In this document: in pieces, positions 26,696 through 35,534 of the stretch
Numbering within the stretch: position 1 is the stretch's first letter
Layout: each line of letters starts with the position of its first letter
DNA from: Flavobacterium poyangense
GTDB lineage: Bacteria; Bacteroidota; Bacteroidia; Flavobacteriales; Flavobacteriaceae
Direction of reading: 5' to 3'
DNA length: 64,000 bases
NCBI RefSeq assembly: GCF_011751075.1
Contig: NZ_JAALLN010000006.1
Coordinates: 62,001-126,000, forward strand
Made by a program: the position numbers and the translations under genes
Notes under the pieces: model-generated
Told to the model about the DNA's origin: nothing
The model's input: only the letters and a program-made list of their open reading frames with translations
Database searches by the model: none

Positions 26696-26796
26696 TGTCA
26701 TTCCGAAGAATGAGGAATCGCACTAGTAGCTCCACGTAGAATATCGCCAATCTTTGTCGATTTACGTGTGTGATTCCTCGTACCTCGAAATTGACA
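26696..26796. repeat. palindromic repeat, TGTCATTCCGAAGAATGAGG family, copy 3
   Basis: Very similar to copy 2 through TGTCGATTTACGTGTGTGA and in the same orientation, 157 bp further on. The right arm is again degraded (TGATTCCTCGTACCTCGAAA). Confidence 0.7.
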
Positions 26797-27102
26797 GGCG
26801 AGTAGGGGGCTCAGGTAAATAGGGCTAAGTGATGAATTGCGTCAAGAGGCGGTTCTATTATCCCGACAGAGAAGGAGTCTTCATTATTTACTCCCGTTGT
26901 AAAATTCGCCATTATAGCTATTACAAAATAAATCTGCTGAATCTTCGTGAGACTTATGTAGCTGTTTTGTAGTGATTTAAAGCGGTTCTTCTCAAAGCAA
27001 TAATTTTAAAAAATGTCCGAAATGAATATGTTGTTGGCTTTTTAGGATTATCAGTCAATAAAAAAATGCAGGAACTTTGCATTATTATTTATTTAAGTAT
27101 TC
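26797..27102. other. noncoding spacer before the efflux operon
   Basis: About 300 bp without an open frame of interest. A GAACTTTG near 27,070 is one base from the TAnnTTTG box and may be the operon's -7 element. Nothing else is recognised. Confidence 0.4.
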
Positions 27103-28467
27103 ATGTTCCTTATAAAACCGATTTCTACACTAGAAAGTTTCCTGAAAAAATCAGCTTTATTGTTGCTTTTTTTAGGGTTTGCAACTTTACACGCTCAGCG
27201 GGTTACTACGATTTCACTAAATGAAGCCATAAAAATAGCCCGTGAAAAAAACAGAAATATTCTCAAATCAAATCTGGAGGTCACGCTTTCTGAAGAGAAT
27301 ATAAAAGAAAACAAAGAACTCCGTTTGCCTGAAGTGGAATTGAACGGTATGTATTCCCGAATTACCAATTTAACCGAGTTTAAAAGTGGTTTTCTAAAAG
27401 ACAAAGAGGTGATCAATACGATTCCTGAAATTTATCAGGTTGAAACTACGATCAAAATGCCAATTTATGCCGGGAATAAAATCAACAATGCAATTAAGAT
27501 TGCCAATCAGGAAAGTAAAATTGCTCTTATAAAAAAGGAGAAATCCGAAAATGACATTCAATTGGAAGTAATTGGAACGTATCTGGGGATTTATAAAATG
27601 ATGGAACTTCAGAAAATCATTGATGAGAACATTAAAGAAGAACAAAACCGACTGAAAGAGGTTCAATCTCTGCGAAAACATGGAATAGTGACCCGAAATG
27701 AAGTACTTCGTGCCGAGCTTCAGCTTTCGGATCGGGAGTTAAACGCTTTGACGAATGCTAAAAACATGAAAATTGCGCTTCATGATTTCAAAACGCTGCT
27801 TCAATTACCGGAAGAAGAGGAAATCACCATTGATACCACGGCAAATATTGACGAAATAGAAGGGATTGATCCTTACGATTCTTATATGAATCATGCTTTG
27901 CAAAATGAAGAAATGAGGATTTCGAGCCAGGAACTTGCTATTAAAAAAACAGAATTGAATTTAGTGAAAGGGAATTATTATCCCAGCATTCATTTTTTTG
28001 GGAATTACAGTTTGAATTATCCTAATTACAAGTTTTTTCCGCCGGAACCGTATTTGTATTCGCTGGGACAGGTGGGTATTGCGGCTAGTTTTGATCTTTC
28101 GGGTTTGTATAAAAACAGAACGAAAGTAGAGATAGCGAACACTAAAATTAAATGGCAGGAAATGCAATCCGAAATTGTGAGGGACAGGGTGAAAGATAAG
28201 TTGTATCGAGATCATACACAATATCAGGAAATCCTTGAAAAATTCAGAGTGGTGGATAAGGCTTTAGAATTAGCAGGCGAGAATTACCGCATCGTTAAGC
28301 TGAAATACTTTAATCAGTTGGTTTTGGTGACCGAAATGGTCGATGCTGATAACGCTTTGCTACAGGCGAAGTTCAATAAAATTTCGACCCGAATTGATGC
28401 GGCAATGAAACATTACGAATTATTGCACACAGCTGGTATGCTAAAAGAAGAGTTTAAAATTCAATAA
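27103..28467 (+). CDS. TolC-family outer-membrane efflux protein
   Basis: 454 residues. An N-terminal signal sequence (SALLLLFLGFATLHAQ) is followed by two OEP repeats: SLNEAIKIAREKNRNILKSNLEVTLSEENIKENKELRLPEVEL and a second half beginning near 245, rich in long helices. TolC homologues make trimeric outer-membrane channels. First gene of a unit with an EmrA-type adaptor (19 bp downstream) and an MFS pump, so all three parts of an envelope-spanning pump are encoded together. Confidence 0.88.
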   Translation: MFLIKPISTLESFLKKSALLLLFLGFATLHAQRVTTISLNEAIKIAREKNRNILKSNLEVTLSEENIKENKELRLPEVELNGMYSRITNLTEFKSGFLKDKEVINTIPEIYQVETTIKMPIYAGNKINNAIKIANQESKIALIKKEKSENDIQLEVIGTYLGIYKMMELQKIIDENIKEEQNRLKEVQSLRKHGIVTRNEVLRAELQLSDRELNALTNAKNMKIALHDFKTLLQLPEEEEITIDTTANIDEIEGIDPYDSYMNHALQNEEMRISSQELAIKKTELNLVKGNYYPSIHFFGNYSLNYPNYKFFPPEPYLYSLGQVGIAASFDLSGLYKNRTKVEIANTKIKWQEMQSEIVRDRVKDKLYRDHTQYQEILEKFRVVDKALELAGENYRIVKLKYFNQLVLVTEMVDADNALLQAKFNKISTRIDAAMKHYELLHTAGMLKEEFKIQ

Positions 28468-28486
28468 AAAATTAGGAATAAAATTT

Positions 28487-29533
28487 ATGGCAAATAAAGG
28501 AAAAAGAACCAATTTGTTCTTTCATGTTTTTGTAAAGTTAGTAGCGGGTGGTCTTATTGTAAGTGGAATTGCTCTTGGAATCTGGTTTTATGTTTTTACT
28601 AAAAACCACGAAGAAACCAACGATGCGCAAGTAGAGCAATATGTTACCCCGATTATGTCCAGGATTACAGGTTATGTGCAGGAGGTTCGTTATGAAGAAA
28701 ATCAATTGGTACATAAAGGCGATACATTGGTTGTGATGGATAGCAGAGAATACAAATCAAAGTTGGATGTGGCTTTAGCTGATGTTCAGAATGCGAGGCA
28801 AAATAATGTTGTTGCCGAGAAAAATGTGAGAACAACATCTGGAACGGCGGCCATTAATGAATCACAACTAACGGCCGCTAAAACAGATTTGTGGCAGGCA
28901 AAATTAGAATACGATCGTTACAAGGCTCTGGTAAAAGAAGAGGCGGCAACGCAACAACAATTAGAAAAAGTAAAAGCAGATTTCGAATTGGCCCAGGCGC
29001 ACTGTCAGGAAATCAAAAACCGAATACAATTAGCGGGTTTAACTACTTCTCAGGCAGAAGCAAATGTTCCTACCACGACAACGATAATCCAGTCCAAACA
29101 GGCAATTGCAGATAATGCGGCTTTGTATCTTTCTTATACAGTTATTACGGCTCCATATGATGGATGGGTCGGGAAGAAAACAATTCAGTCCGGACAACTA
29201 ATTAAAGAAGGGCAATCGTTGGTTGCTATTGTAAGTAAAGAAAAATGGATTACAGCCAATTTTAAGGAAACGCAACTTCAGTATTTAAAAGTAGGGGAAA
29301 AGGTAACTGTTAAAGCAGATGCAATAAAAGGAAGAGAGTTTGTGGGGGTTATTACTTCCGTGTCACCGGCAAGTGGTGCCCGATTTTCATTATTACCGCC
29401 GGATAATGCTACCGGAAATTTTGTTAAAATAGAACAGAGAATACCGGTAAAAATTAAACTTCAGGAAAATGATGCACAAACCGATTTTCTTAGAGCAGGA
29501 ATGAATACAACCGTTATTGCGCAACACGAGTAA
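28487..29533 (+). CDS. EmrA-type (HlyD family) periplasmic adaptor
   Basis: 348 residues with one TM helix at about 16-34, the lipoyl segments (QYVTPIMSRITGYVQEVRYEENQLVHKGDTL and YTVITAPYDGWVGKKTIQSGQLI), a coiled-coil hairpin at about 95-185 between them, and a final beta-barrel domain. NDAQVEQYVTPI is the EmrA-like start. It would link the MFS pump to the TolC-like channel. Its stop codon is one base before the next start. Confidence 0.9.
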   Translation: MANKGKRTNLFFHVFVKLVAGGLIVSGIALGIWFYVFTKNHEETNDAQVEQYVTPIMSRITGYVQEVRYEENQLVHKGDTLVVMDSREYKSKLDVALADVQNARQNNVVAEKNVRTTSGTAAINESQLTAAKTDLWQAKLEYDRYKALVKEEAATQQQLEKVKADFELAQAHCQEIKNRIQLAGLTTSQAEANVPTTTTIIQSKQAIADNAALYLSYTVITAPYDGWVGKKTIQSGQLIKEGQSLVAIVSKEKWITANFKETQLQYLKVGEKVTVKADAIKGREFVGVITSVSPASGARFSLLPPDNATGNFVKIEQRIPVKIKLQENDAQTDFLRAGMNTTVIAQHE

Positions 29534-29534
29534 A

Positions 29535-31118
29535 ATGAATGACAGAACTATTTTTAAATCCTGGGTGCCTAATTGGTTAATTGTTGTAATTCTGTTTATT
29601 TGTTTGCTGCATTCCATGATTTTGTTGGGAGTTTATACGTCAAACGTAACCTATGCGGCCAGTTTTTTAGATATCGAGGCCGAGGATTTGCAGTTTGCTA
29701 TGTGTGTAACCTATGGCACATTGCTGGCAACAATTTTGATTGAAGCCCGATTCTCTAATTTTTTTCCGACCAAAAATTATCTGATGGCGGTTTATTCCTT
29801 AATAGGGATTACCATAGTTTCATCGGCTTACATTACTAATTTTGCTGTTTTTTTGGTGTTAAGAGTTGCTGAGGGAATTCTAATGGCGTTGCCGGTAATT
29901 ACCGTCAGACAATTATTAATTCAGCAATTTAATTCTAAAAATGCCATTATCATTGGTTTCTCCTTTTATTATGGGGCGTTATTGTTGTCAACACCGTTTA
30001 TTATGAATATTGCGGTTTGGTTTCTGGATCATTACGATTGGAAATACATGCTGTATGTTTCAGGAATGCTTCAGGTTTTGAATGTTTTTTTGATTCTGAT
30101 TACTTTTAAAGGACATCGAATAACAAAGAAAATTCCTTTGTATCAAATAGACTGGATCAGTTATGTTTTGGTATTGACTGCAATTCTCACAGGAGCGTAT
30201 TTTTTTGTTTATGCCGAAAAAAAGTATTGGTTTGAGTCTTCTCAAATGGTTTTGATGTTGTTAATTTCTTTGGTTACAGCGGGTTTATTTGTTTTTAAAG
30301 AGCTTTCGGTTAAACGACCTAGTTTTAATTTTGAAGTGTTTAAATATGCAAATCTGCGTATCGGATTTCTGTTGTTTTTTCTTTTTTATATTAGCAGAGC
30401 TACACTTAGTCTTTGTCATGCCGCCATGTTTTCAATTTGGAATTGGGATCCGTCACGTGTGGCAGGAGTGCAATACATTAACGGACTGGGTAATGTAATC
30501 GGATTGATTCTGGCAGCCGTTTTTTTGATGAAATCAATGTCAACTAAATATATTTTTCTGATTGGATTCTCGCTTATAATGCTGTTTCATTTCTGGTTTA
30601 CGTTTCTTTTTGTGCCCGATGTTGCTTTGAGCGATATTATAATTCCATATGTTTTACAAGGAATTGGAGTGGGGCTTTTGTTTGTGCCCTTGATTTTGTT
30701 TACTACCTCTTCAGTGCCACCTACATTGGCGGTATCATCCGGAATTGTGGGTGTTTCCGGAAGATTCTGGGGAAGTACAATAGGTTTTTGTATCATGCAG
30801 AATGTAATGGCATTTTTGAATAAAAAACACTTTTTGAAATTAAGTCAGTTTGTAACCGATAATAGTACCGAGACTCAGCAAGCGATTGCAAGAGCAACCC
30901 AGAGTTTTATCACAAAAGGATACACTGAGGAAAATGCCAATACACTGGCTTTAAAAAAGATTTTTAGTACGGTCACCAAACAAGCTGTTTTGTTGTCTGA
31001 TATGGAAATTTTTACGGTTGTAGGTTACGGTCTGTTGGTTTTGATTGTGTTGATTGCGTTTAATCAACATTTGAAACAGACGGTGAGTTTGGTTAAGAGT
31101 AAGGTTTGGATTGGGTGA
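29535..31118 (+). CDS. MFS multidrug transporter, DHA2/EmrB type
   Basis: 527 residues with about 14 TM helices, the DHA2 number. I start at ATG 29535, one base after the adaptor's stop; the TTG at 29517 lies inside that gene. LRVAEGILMALPVITVRQLL and VLQGIGVGLLFVPLILFTTSSVPP fit the DHA2 signature regions (second half GxGxGxxxxP). It would pump drugs or lipophilic compounds by proton antiport through the adaptor and TolC-like channel. Substrate not readable. Confidence 0.88.
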   Translation: MNDRTIFKSWVPNWLIVVILFICLLHSMILLGVYTSNVTYAASFLDIEAEDLQFAMCVTYGTLLATILIEARFSNFFPTKNYLMAVYSLIGITIVSSAYITNFAVFLVLRVAEGILMALPVITVRQLLIQQFNSKNAIIIGFSFYYGALLLSTPFIMNIAVWFLDHYDWKYMLYVSGMLQVLNVFLILITFKGHRITKKIPLYQIDWISYVLVLTAILTGAYFFVYAEKKYWFESSQMVLMLLISLVTAGLFVFKELSVKRPSFNFEVFKYANLRIGFLLFFLFYISRATLSLCHAAMFSIWNWDPSRVAGVQYINGLGNVIGLILAAVFLMKSMSTKYIFLIGFSLIMLFHFWFTFLFVPDVALSDIIIPYVLQGIGVGLLFVPLILFTTSSVPPTLAVSSGIVGVSGRFWGSTIGFCIMQNVMAFLNKKHFLKLSQFVTDNSTETQQAIARATQSFITKGYTEENANTLALKKIFSTVTKQAVLLSDMEIFTVVGYGLLVLIVLIAFNQHLKQTVSLVKSKVWIG

Positions 31119-31261
31119 TTTTGGGGTAGAAAAATCTAATCTTTAAAATTGTTTCGGATGCTAATTGAAGTTTGGGTTCAAATTTCAAAGACAAAAGGAA
31201 TTGATACAATATGTAGAATTACTAACATTCATTTCCGGAAAATGATCATTATTTGTGGTTG

Positions 31262-31666
31262 TTATATTTGAAGACCTTGGCCTTTCATATATTTTTTGAA
31301 GTTGTCTAAATGTTGTAGGCAGTATTCGTAATCAGATTTCATTAGAGCTTCAAAAGTTTCAGAATCAGTATTTATGCCATCATAGCGGGAATTTTTGGAA
31401 TATCGCAAAAGATTTTTGTATTCCTTCCAGACAGTTTTGCTTATTCGCATAGAAGAATTGTGTCTGTCAGGATTTACATTTAGTTCTATTTCATGATGCG
31501 TTTGACCAATGTCGATACCTCTTTTTGAGGCTAAAGCTTTTAAATAGTGTATAGCAGTATAGAAAAGCGAAGTTATCTTCCAATCATAAAAATTATCCGA
31601 AAATTTTTCGCAAATACAGCTGTGAAAGTTTTCATTGTGAGAAGCTTGGGTTAAAAATCTATTCAT
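31262..31666 (-). CDS. HEPN-like protein
   Basis: 134 residues, all-helical. YDWKITSLFYTAIHYLKALA, then G...TH.E, then YKNLLRYSKNSRYDG follow the pattern of a HEPN-like family (aromatic-aliphatic helix, conserved His, then Y..L...S...RY). HEPN proteins are often RNases in toxin-antitoxin or defence systems, but the RxxxxH catalytic pair is not obvious here. It overlaps the preceding gene by 8 bp, so the two form one unit. It lies just outside the left end of the mobile element. Confidence 0.55.
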   Translation of the reverse strand: MNRFLTQASHNENFHSCICEKFSDNFYDWKITSLFYTAIHYLKALASKRGIDIGQTHHEIELNVNPDRHNSSMRISKTVWKEYKNLLRYSKNSRYDGINTDSETFEALMKSDYEYCLQHLDNFKKYMKGQGLQI

Positions 31667-32162
31667 TCTTTGTTAGCTTAATTTCTTGTTCAAATTTTAT
31701 TTTTTCAACTAGTTTCGATGGAATAAACTGAAAATGAATATGATGTTTGTTTGAAGTGTTGGTTAAGTCGATGTTGTTTAAAAAATCAAAAAAAATAGCT
31801 CTGTTTTTGATGTTGTCTTCTCTTAAAACGATGGAATAATGTAAATCATTAGGATTTTTTCTCGTTTTGAAAGCTTTCTCAATTAAAGAGTGATTTTCAC
31901 TAAAACAACTTCTTGCCAGTTTGTCAAGTAGGTAATTTGTTTGACTCTCAATTTTATCGGATAATTGAAATATATCTCGGATAGGGTTTTCAGTAGTTTG
32001 TTTCAGACATTTATACAATGTATTTCTTTCTTCTACTTTTAGAACGTAGCTATCATCATCTTCCTCTTTGAAATCTTCTAAATGCGTTTGCAATAGATAC
32101 AGTAGAGCCCTTAGTTGATTGATTTTGGTGTCGTTTTTTTTGTCTAATGCTGAACTGTCCAT
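31659..32162 (-). CDS. unknown protein, partner of the HEPN-like gene
   Basis: 167 residues, no signal peptide or TM helix. The first half is helical and acidic (HLEDFKEEDDDSYVLKVEE), the second has LHYSIVLREDNIKNRAIFFDF and KHHIHFQFIPSKLVEKI, suggesting a mixed fold. I do not recognise a family. The 8-bp overlap with the HEPN-like gene suggests a two-component module such as an antitoxin or sensor with an effector, which is inference from arrangement only. Confidence 0.6.
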   Translation of the reverse strand: MDSSALDKKNDTKINQLRALLYLLQTHLEDFKEEDDDSYVLKVEERNTLYKCLKQTTENPIRDIFQLSDKIESQTNYLLDKLARSCFSENHSLIEKAFKTRKNPNDLHYSIVLREDNIKNRAIFFDFLNNIDLTNTSNKHHIHFQFIPSKLVEKIKFEQEIKLTKNE

Positions 32163-32367
32163 GATAATGAAGTATTAATCTTAAAGGTACTATAAGTTTT
32201 AGCCCAGAGGGTTAGCGGGTATGTTTTTTAACGTTTTGTGGGATTGTATAAGTTGTAAATCGATTTATATTGTTTGTTTTTGGCTAATTCTGTGGTAATA
32301 TTCAATTTCGGGATTTAATAAACGATACTTATAACTTTTGGAGGTGTTGCCAAAAGAAAATTTATCT

Positions 32368-32442
32368 AAAAAAATTGCAGATAGCTATAGTGATGTTTTT
32401 GTAACCCGTAAAACGTACTCTCTGTGGAGCTGCAATTTTTTT
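32368..32442. repeat. 75-bp long hairpin (AAAAAAATTGCAG arms)
   Basis: AAAAAAATTGCAG and CTGCAATTTTTTT form 13-bp arms around a 49-bp centre with weak residual pairing. It lies in an 873-bp region (32,163-33,035) without a gene, which also holds a 16-bp direct repeat ATGTTTTTTAACGTTT at 32221 and 32541, attL, and the integrase promoter region. Nothing else is recognised there. Confidence 0.55.
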
Positions 32443-32799
32443 ATGTTTAAGTGTCTCCTGTTATGGGTATTAAGCTAATTAGTTATTTAATACAAATGTA
32501 GGATAAATTTTACTTTAAAGAGTTTTTTATTTTAAATTTTATGTTTTTTAACGTTTAGATGGGTTGTAGTTATTTTGGGCTATGAGATATTTTGTGTTGA
32601 TCCCTAATTTTTTTTAAATAAAGATGTAGTATTTCTTCTTCTTTGTTGTAAGAGGTAAGTTCAAAATAATCAGTTGTGGTTTCAGGAAGTAATAACTTAA
32701 GGATGTTTAAAAAAGAATCTTGCGTGGTGTGTAGAATTGGAAAATGTAATTTTTAATATTTCTCCAGAACTTTTTTGAGCTGACTAAAAGCCCTAAAAA

Positions 32800-32832
32800 C
32801 ACAAAAGCTTCTGATTTCTCAGAAGCTTTTTC
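32800..32832 (-). terminator. terminator, probably the original one of tRNA-Leu
   Basis: AAAAGCTTCTGA / TCAGAAGCTTTT is a 12-bp stem directly outside attL. On the minus strand a T-rich run follows. Removing the element would place it 2-3 bp downstream of the tRNA-Leu 3' end. Confidence 0.65.
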
Positions 32833-32846
32833 AGTGCGGATAATAG
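32833..32846. other. attL (3' tRNA-Leu fragment)
   Basis: AGTGCGGATAATAG, identical to the sequence at the 3' end of tRNA-Leu at 42681-42694. Confidence 0.85.
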
Positions 32847-32981
32847 TTTGATAACTTTCTTAATTTGTAAGAATTTAAAAAAGCTGTATAAAACGATTAG
32901 TACCAATTAATTTGAGACTTAATTGTTTTAATTCTTACAAATAAAATTAAAGTAAATTAGGTTGAATTAAGATAAATTAAG

Positions 32982-33008
32982 ATATTTTCGGCAATATTTC
33001 GGCAAAAA
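32982..33008. repeat. left arm-type repeat of the element
   Basis: Two CGGCAA words in ATATTTTCGGCAATATTTCG followed by GCAAAAA. It matches the repeat at 42601-42627 in 25 or so of 27 positions in the same orientation. One such repeat lies inside each end, as expected for integrase arm-binding sites. Confidence 0.6.
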
Positions 33009-33035
33009 GTTATATTTGTTCTCTAATTTATTTTT

Positions 33036-34343
33036 ATGAGAGTATCATTTTTTGTGGTTAAAGGAAAAAACGAAATATGCAGTATTTACGTTCGATTTGC
33101 AGATAGTAAAAGATTTGATAAAAAAGCTAGAACGGGGCTATCTGTAAATTTCAAAGACTGGAGCGAAAAAAAAGAACAGGTAAAAATAACGAGCTCTAAC
33201 AGTCAAAAAGATTTTATCAATAATAAATTACGAGTACTTCAAAATTATTTAATTGAGCAATACAATTTAGACTATAACACACAACAATATATTGGTGATA
33301 ATTGGCTTAAAGACAATATTAAAAGTTTTTTTGGAAGAGCCGATAAAAACGAACAACACAAAATTTATTTTGTAGAGTGGATACAAAAATTTATTGACGA
33401 TTGCAGCAAAAGACTGTATAAAGGTAAACCAATAGCAAAAAGAACCATACAACACTATCAGACTACAATAAATAAGATTAACAACTACGAAAAACAATTT
33501 AAAACGAAGTTGCGTTTTCAAGATATTGGACTGGAATTTTATCGAAACTTTTTATCTTACTGTCTTACCGTCGAAAAATTAAATGAAAATACTACTGGCG
33601 GTTATGTCACAAACATTAAAAAATGGTGCAAAGAAATTGAGATTGAAGGACTTCCTATAAATCCACAGTATCGACATTCTGAATTTTGTGTTATTTCAAA
33701 CAAAACAAAAGATATTTATTTAACTGAAAAAGAAATAGATATAGTTTTTAATTATGATTTCTGTTATTCTGAGAAATTAAGCAATGTGAAAGATAATTTT
33801 ATTATTGGAATGCGAACGGGATTAAGAATCTCTGATTTTCTGCGATTAAAAAAAATTGACATTAAAGATGGATTTATTGAAATTGAAACTACAAAAACTT
33901 CTCATCCTGTTGTAATACCATTACATCCGCAAGTAAAAGATATATTATTGAAAAGAAATGGAAATTTACCAACCCAAATTTCCGACCAAAAATTTAACGA
34001 ATATGTAAAAGAAGTTTGCAAAGCGGTTGGTTTTACTGAAATGGTTGAAGGTGCAAAAATGATAAATAAAAAAGACGAAAAAGACTTTTTTGGAAATAGC
34101 ACGATTGAACTAAAAAACAAATCTCGCAAAGAGTTCGGAATTTATCCAAAATATGAATTAATAACCTCACATACCTGTCGACGTTCTTTTGCTTCAAATT
34201 TATACGGGAAATTATCTAATATGACCATTATGGCTATAACAGGGCATAAAACAGAAACACAGTTTTTAAAGTACATTAAAATTACTCCAAGAGAAAACGC
34301 AGAAAAATTAAAAGAGCATTGGGAAAATGAGAACAATTCCTGA
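33036..34343 (+). CDS. tyrosine recombinase / integrase
   Basis: 435 residues. The N-terminal arm-binding domain (about 1-90), core-binding SAM-like domain (about 110-215), and catalytic domain with Arg I in GMRTGLRISDFLRL, the beta-hairpin Lys region IEIETTKTSHPVVIPLHP, HTCRRSFAS (His-x-x-Arg) and TGHKTETQFLKYIK with the nucleophile Tyr. All catalytic residues appear intact. It sits 190 bp from attL and should integrate or excise the element at tRNA-Leu. A TATATTTG -7 box lies at 33011-33018. Confidence 0.95.
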   Translation: MRVSFFVVKGKNEICSIYVRFADSKRFDKKARTGLSVNFKDWSEKKEQVKITSSNSQKDFINNKLRVLQNYLIEQYNLDYNTQQYIGDNWLKDNIKSFFGRADKNEQHKIYFVEWIQKFIDDCSKRLYKGKPIAKRTIQHYQTTINKINNYEKQFKTKLRFQDIGLEFYRNFLSYCLTVEKLNENTTGGYVTNIKKWCKEIEIEGLPINPQYRHSEFCVISNKTKDIYLTEKEIDIVFNYDFCYSEKLSNVKDNFIIGMRTGLRISDFLRLKKIDIKDGFIEIETTKTSHPVVIPLHPQVKDILLKRNGNLPTQISDQKFNEYVKEVCKAVGFTEMVEGAKMINKKDEKDFFGNSTIELKNKSRKEFGIYPKYELITSHTCRRSFASNLYGKLSNMTIMAITGHKTETQFLKYIKITPRENAEKLKEHWENENNS

Positions 34344-34575
34344 TAAAATAACGAAAGCTTTTATGTTTGAAGCCTACAGCGACCAACTACCGGAAAAAAT
34401 AATTAGAAAGACAATTAATCATTATATTAAGCTTTTAGGGGGTAATATTAGAAACAAAATAGTCTCAGATATTGTTTTTGTTTCATTTATAAAAATTTTC
34501 GGGATTCCTAATGGTTATGAAGCTTCAAAGGAGTTAAAAGAAAAGTGTCAGAAAGTAGGTGTGTACTGTCGTTAA
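34327..34575 (+). CDS. small unknown protein of the element
   Basis: 82 residues; the ATG overlaps the integrase end by 17 bp. Helical, basic. Its C-terminal part, FGIPNGYEASKELKEKC, resembles RGTPDGYILSERLKKAV in the protein at 35535, so the two are probably related. Function unknown; a small regulator or DNA-binding protein is possible. Confidence 0.6.
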   Translation: MRTIPDKITKAFMFEAYSDQLPEKIIRKTINHYIKLLGGNIRNKIVSDIVFVSFIKIFGIPNGYEASKELKEKCQKVGVYCR

Positions 34576-34708
34576 AATGTTAAAATTTAATTGTAGACTT
34601 CCTTAAGTTAAGCTATCCTAAACTATCCTGACGAATACTCTCTAATCCCCTTACGTCTAACTTAATCTAACTTAAGTTTGTCATATCAATCTAAAAAAGA
34701 TTTAAATT

Positions 34709-34999
34709 ATGACAAATGTACTTCAATTAGAGAACACAAATGCTCAGGATTTCAAGAACGAAATTTCAGTGCTCATGGAAAATTTACTAAATAGATTTTC
34801 TAATAATTTACAAAGCCCCGAGAGTGAAAAGCTTTTAACTAGAGAAGAAACAGCTAAAATGTTATCTGTTTCATTAGTTACTTTGTGGGACTGGACACGA
34901 AAAGACCTTATTCCTGCCTATCGAATCGGAAACAAAGTACGTTATAAAAAAAGCGAGGTTTTCGAAGCTTTACAGAAAATGAATAAATTTCAATCTTAA
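34709..34999 (+). CDS. AlpA/excisionase-like helix-turn-helix protein
   Basis: 96 residues. The C-terminal half is a MerR-like winged HTH: LLTREETAKMLSVSLVTLWD, then RKDLIPAYRIGNKVRYKKSE. This is the HTH_17 form found in excisionases and AlpA regulators of integrative elements. Its own promoter is likely (TAAGTTTG at 34673-34680) and the upstream region holds inverted CTTAAGTTAAG words (about 34602 and 34660-34676). It likely acts as directionality factor or activator. Confidence 0.85.
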   Translation: MTNVLQLENTNAQDFKNEISVLMENLLNRFSNNLQSPESEKLLTREETAKMLSVSLVTLWDWTRKDLIPAYRIGNKVRYKKSEVFEALQKMNKFQS

Positions 35000-35034
35000 T
35001 CTCATTTAATTGAAATTTATTTGTACGTTTGCTA

Positions 35035-35161
35035 TGCAATCATATTACAGAGAACTATCTCTAAAAATCTTATCGACAATAACGAAGCGCCCTAAGGGTC
35101 TCAACTGCGAAAGCGTTGTTATCTATTCTCTGAATATGATTGCAACCCTAAGGGGTGCTTC
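35035..35161 (+). ncRNA. candidate structured RNA, possible pseudoknot
   Basis: A TACGTTTG -7 box (35024-35031) predicts transcription from about 35036. TGCAATCATATT (35035-35046) pairs with AATATGATTGCA (35133-35144); after one unpaired A, CAGAGAA (35048) pairs with TTCTCTG (35126). Inside is CAACTGCGAAAGCGTTG with a GNRA loop (35102-35118). GAAGCGCCCTAAGGGT (35084-35099), enclosed by the stem, can pair with ACCCTAAGGGGTGCTTC (35145-35161), outside it. That is a pseudoknot or an alternative fold, and T runs follow. No family assigned. Confidence 0.5.
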
Positions 35162-35183
35162 GCCTATAAAAAACTTTTTTCTT

Positions 35184-35423
35184 ATGCAATCAGAAAAAAC
35201 ACCACAGCAGTTATTACAGGAGAACTACGATTTTTTAATAAAAAGCCACGAAACAACACGTTGGTTAAAAAACGTCTACAAGCAAAAAGTTGAAATTCAA
35301 AACATTGAAATTGAATTGCTAAAAAAAGGAGTTAAATCTGAACCGGCAATTGCTTTTATAGATTTTAAAAAGGCGGAAATCTTAATAAAACCCAATTTTT
35401 TTGAACTACAAATGCTCAATTAA
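35184..35423 (+). CDS. small unknown protein of the element
   Basis: 79 residues from ATG 35184 (MQSEKTPQQLLQENYDFLIK). A longer frame from 35010 exists but crosses the structured RNA region and is less likely. Helical, with a KQKVEIQNIEIELLKKGV stretch that could be a short coiled coil. Function unknown. It follows the RNA at 35035-35161 by about 23 bp. Confidence 0.6.
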   Translation: MQSEKTPQQLLQENYDFLIKSHETTRWLKNVYKQKVEIQNIEIELLKKGVKSEPAIAFIDFKKAEILIKPNFFELQMLN

Positions 35424-35534
35424 GATCGTTACTATTCTGAGAATTATTTTCTATAACAATCCTTTGCAAAAGCTTTGCAACTCACCCATTAATCCATTGC
35501 AATTTTGTGATGGGTTCTAAATACTTATAATATT

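Noticed and set aside
35010..35183. N-terminal extension of the protein starting at 35184
   Set aside because: The stretch is the candidate structured RNA, and the -7 box at 35024 would leave the upstream start codon untranscribed.
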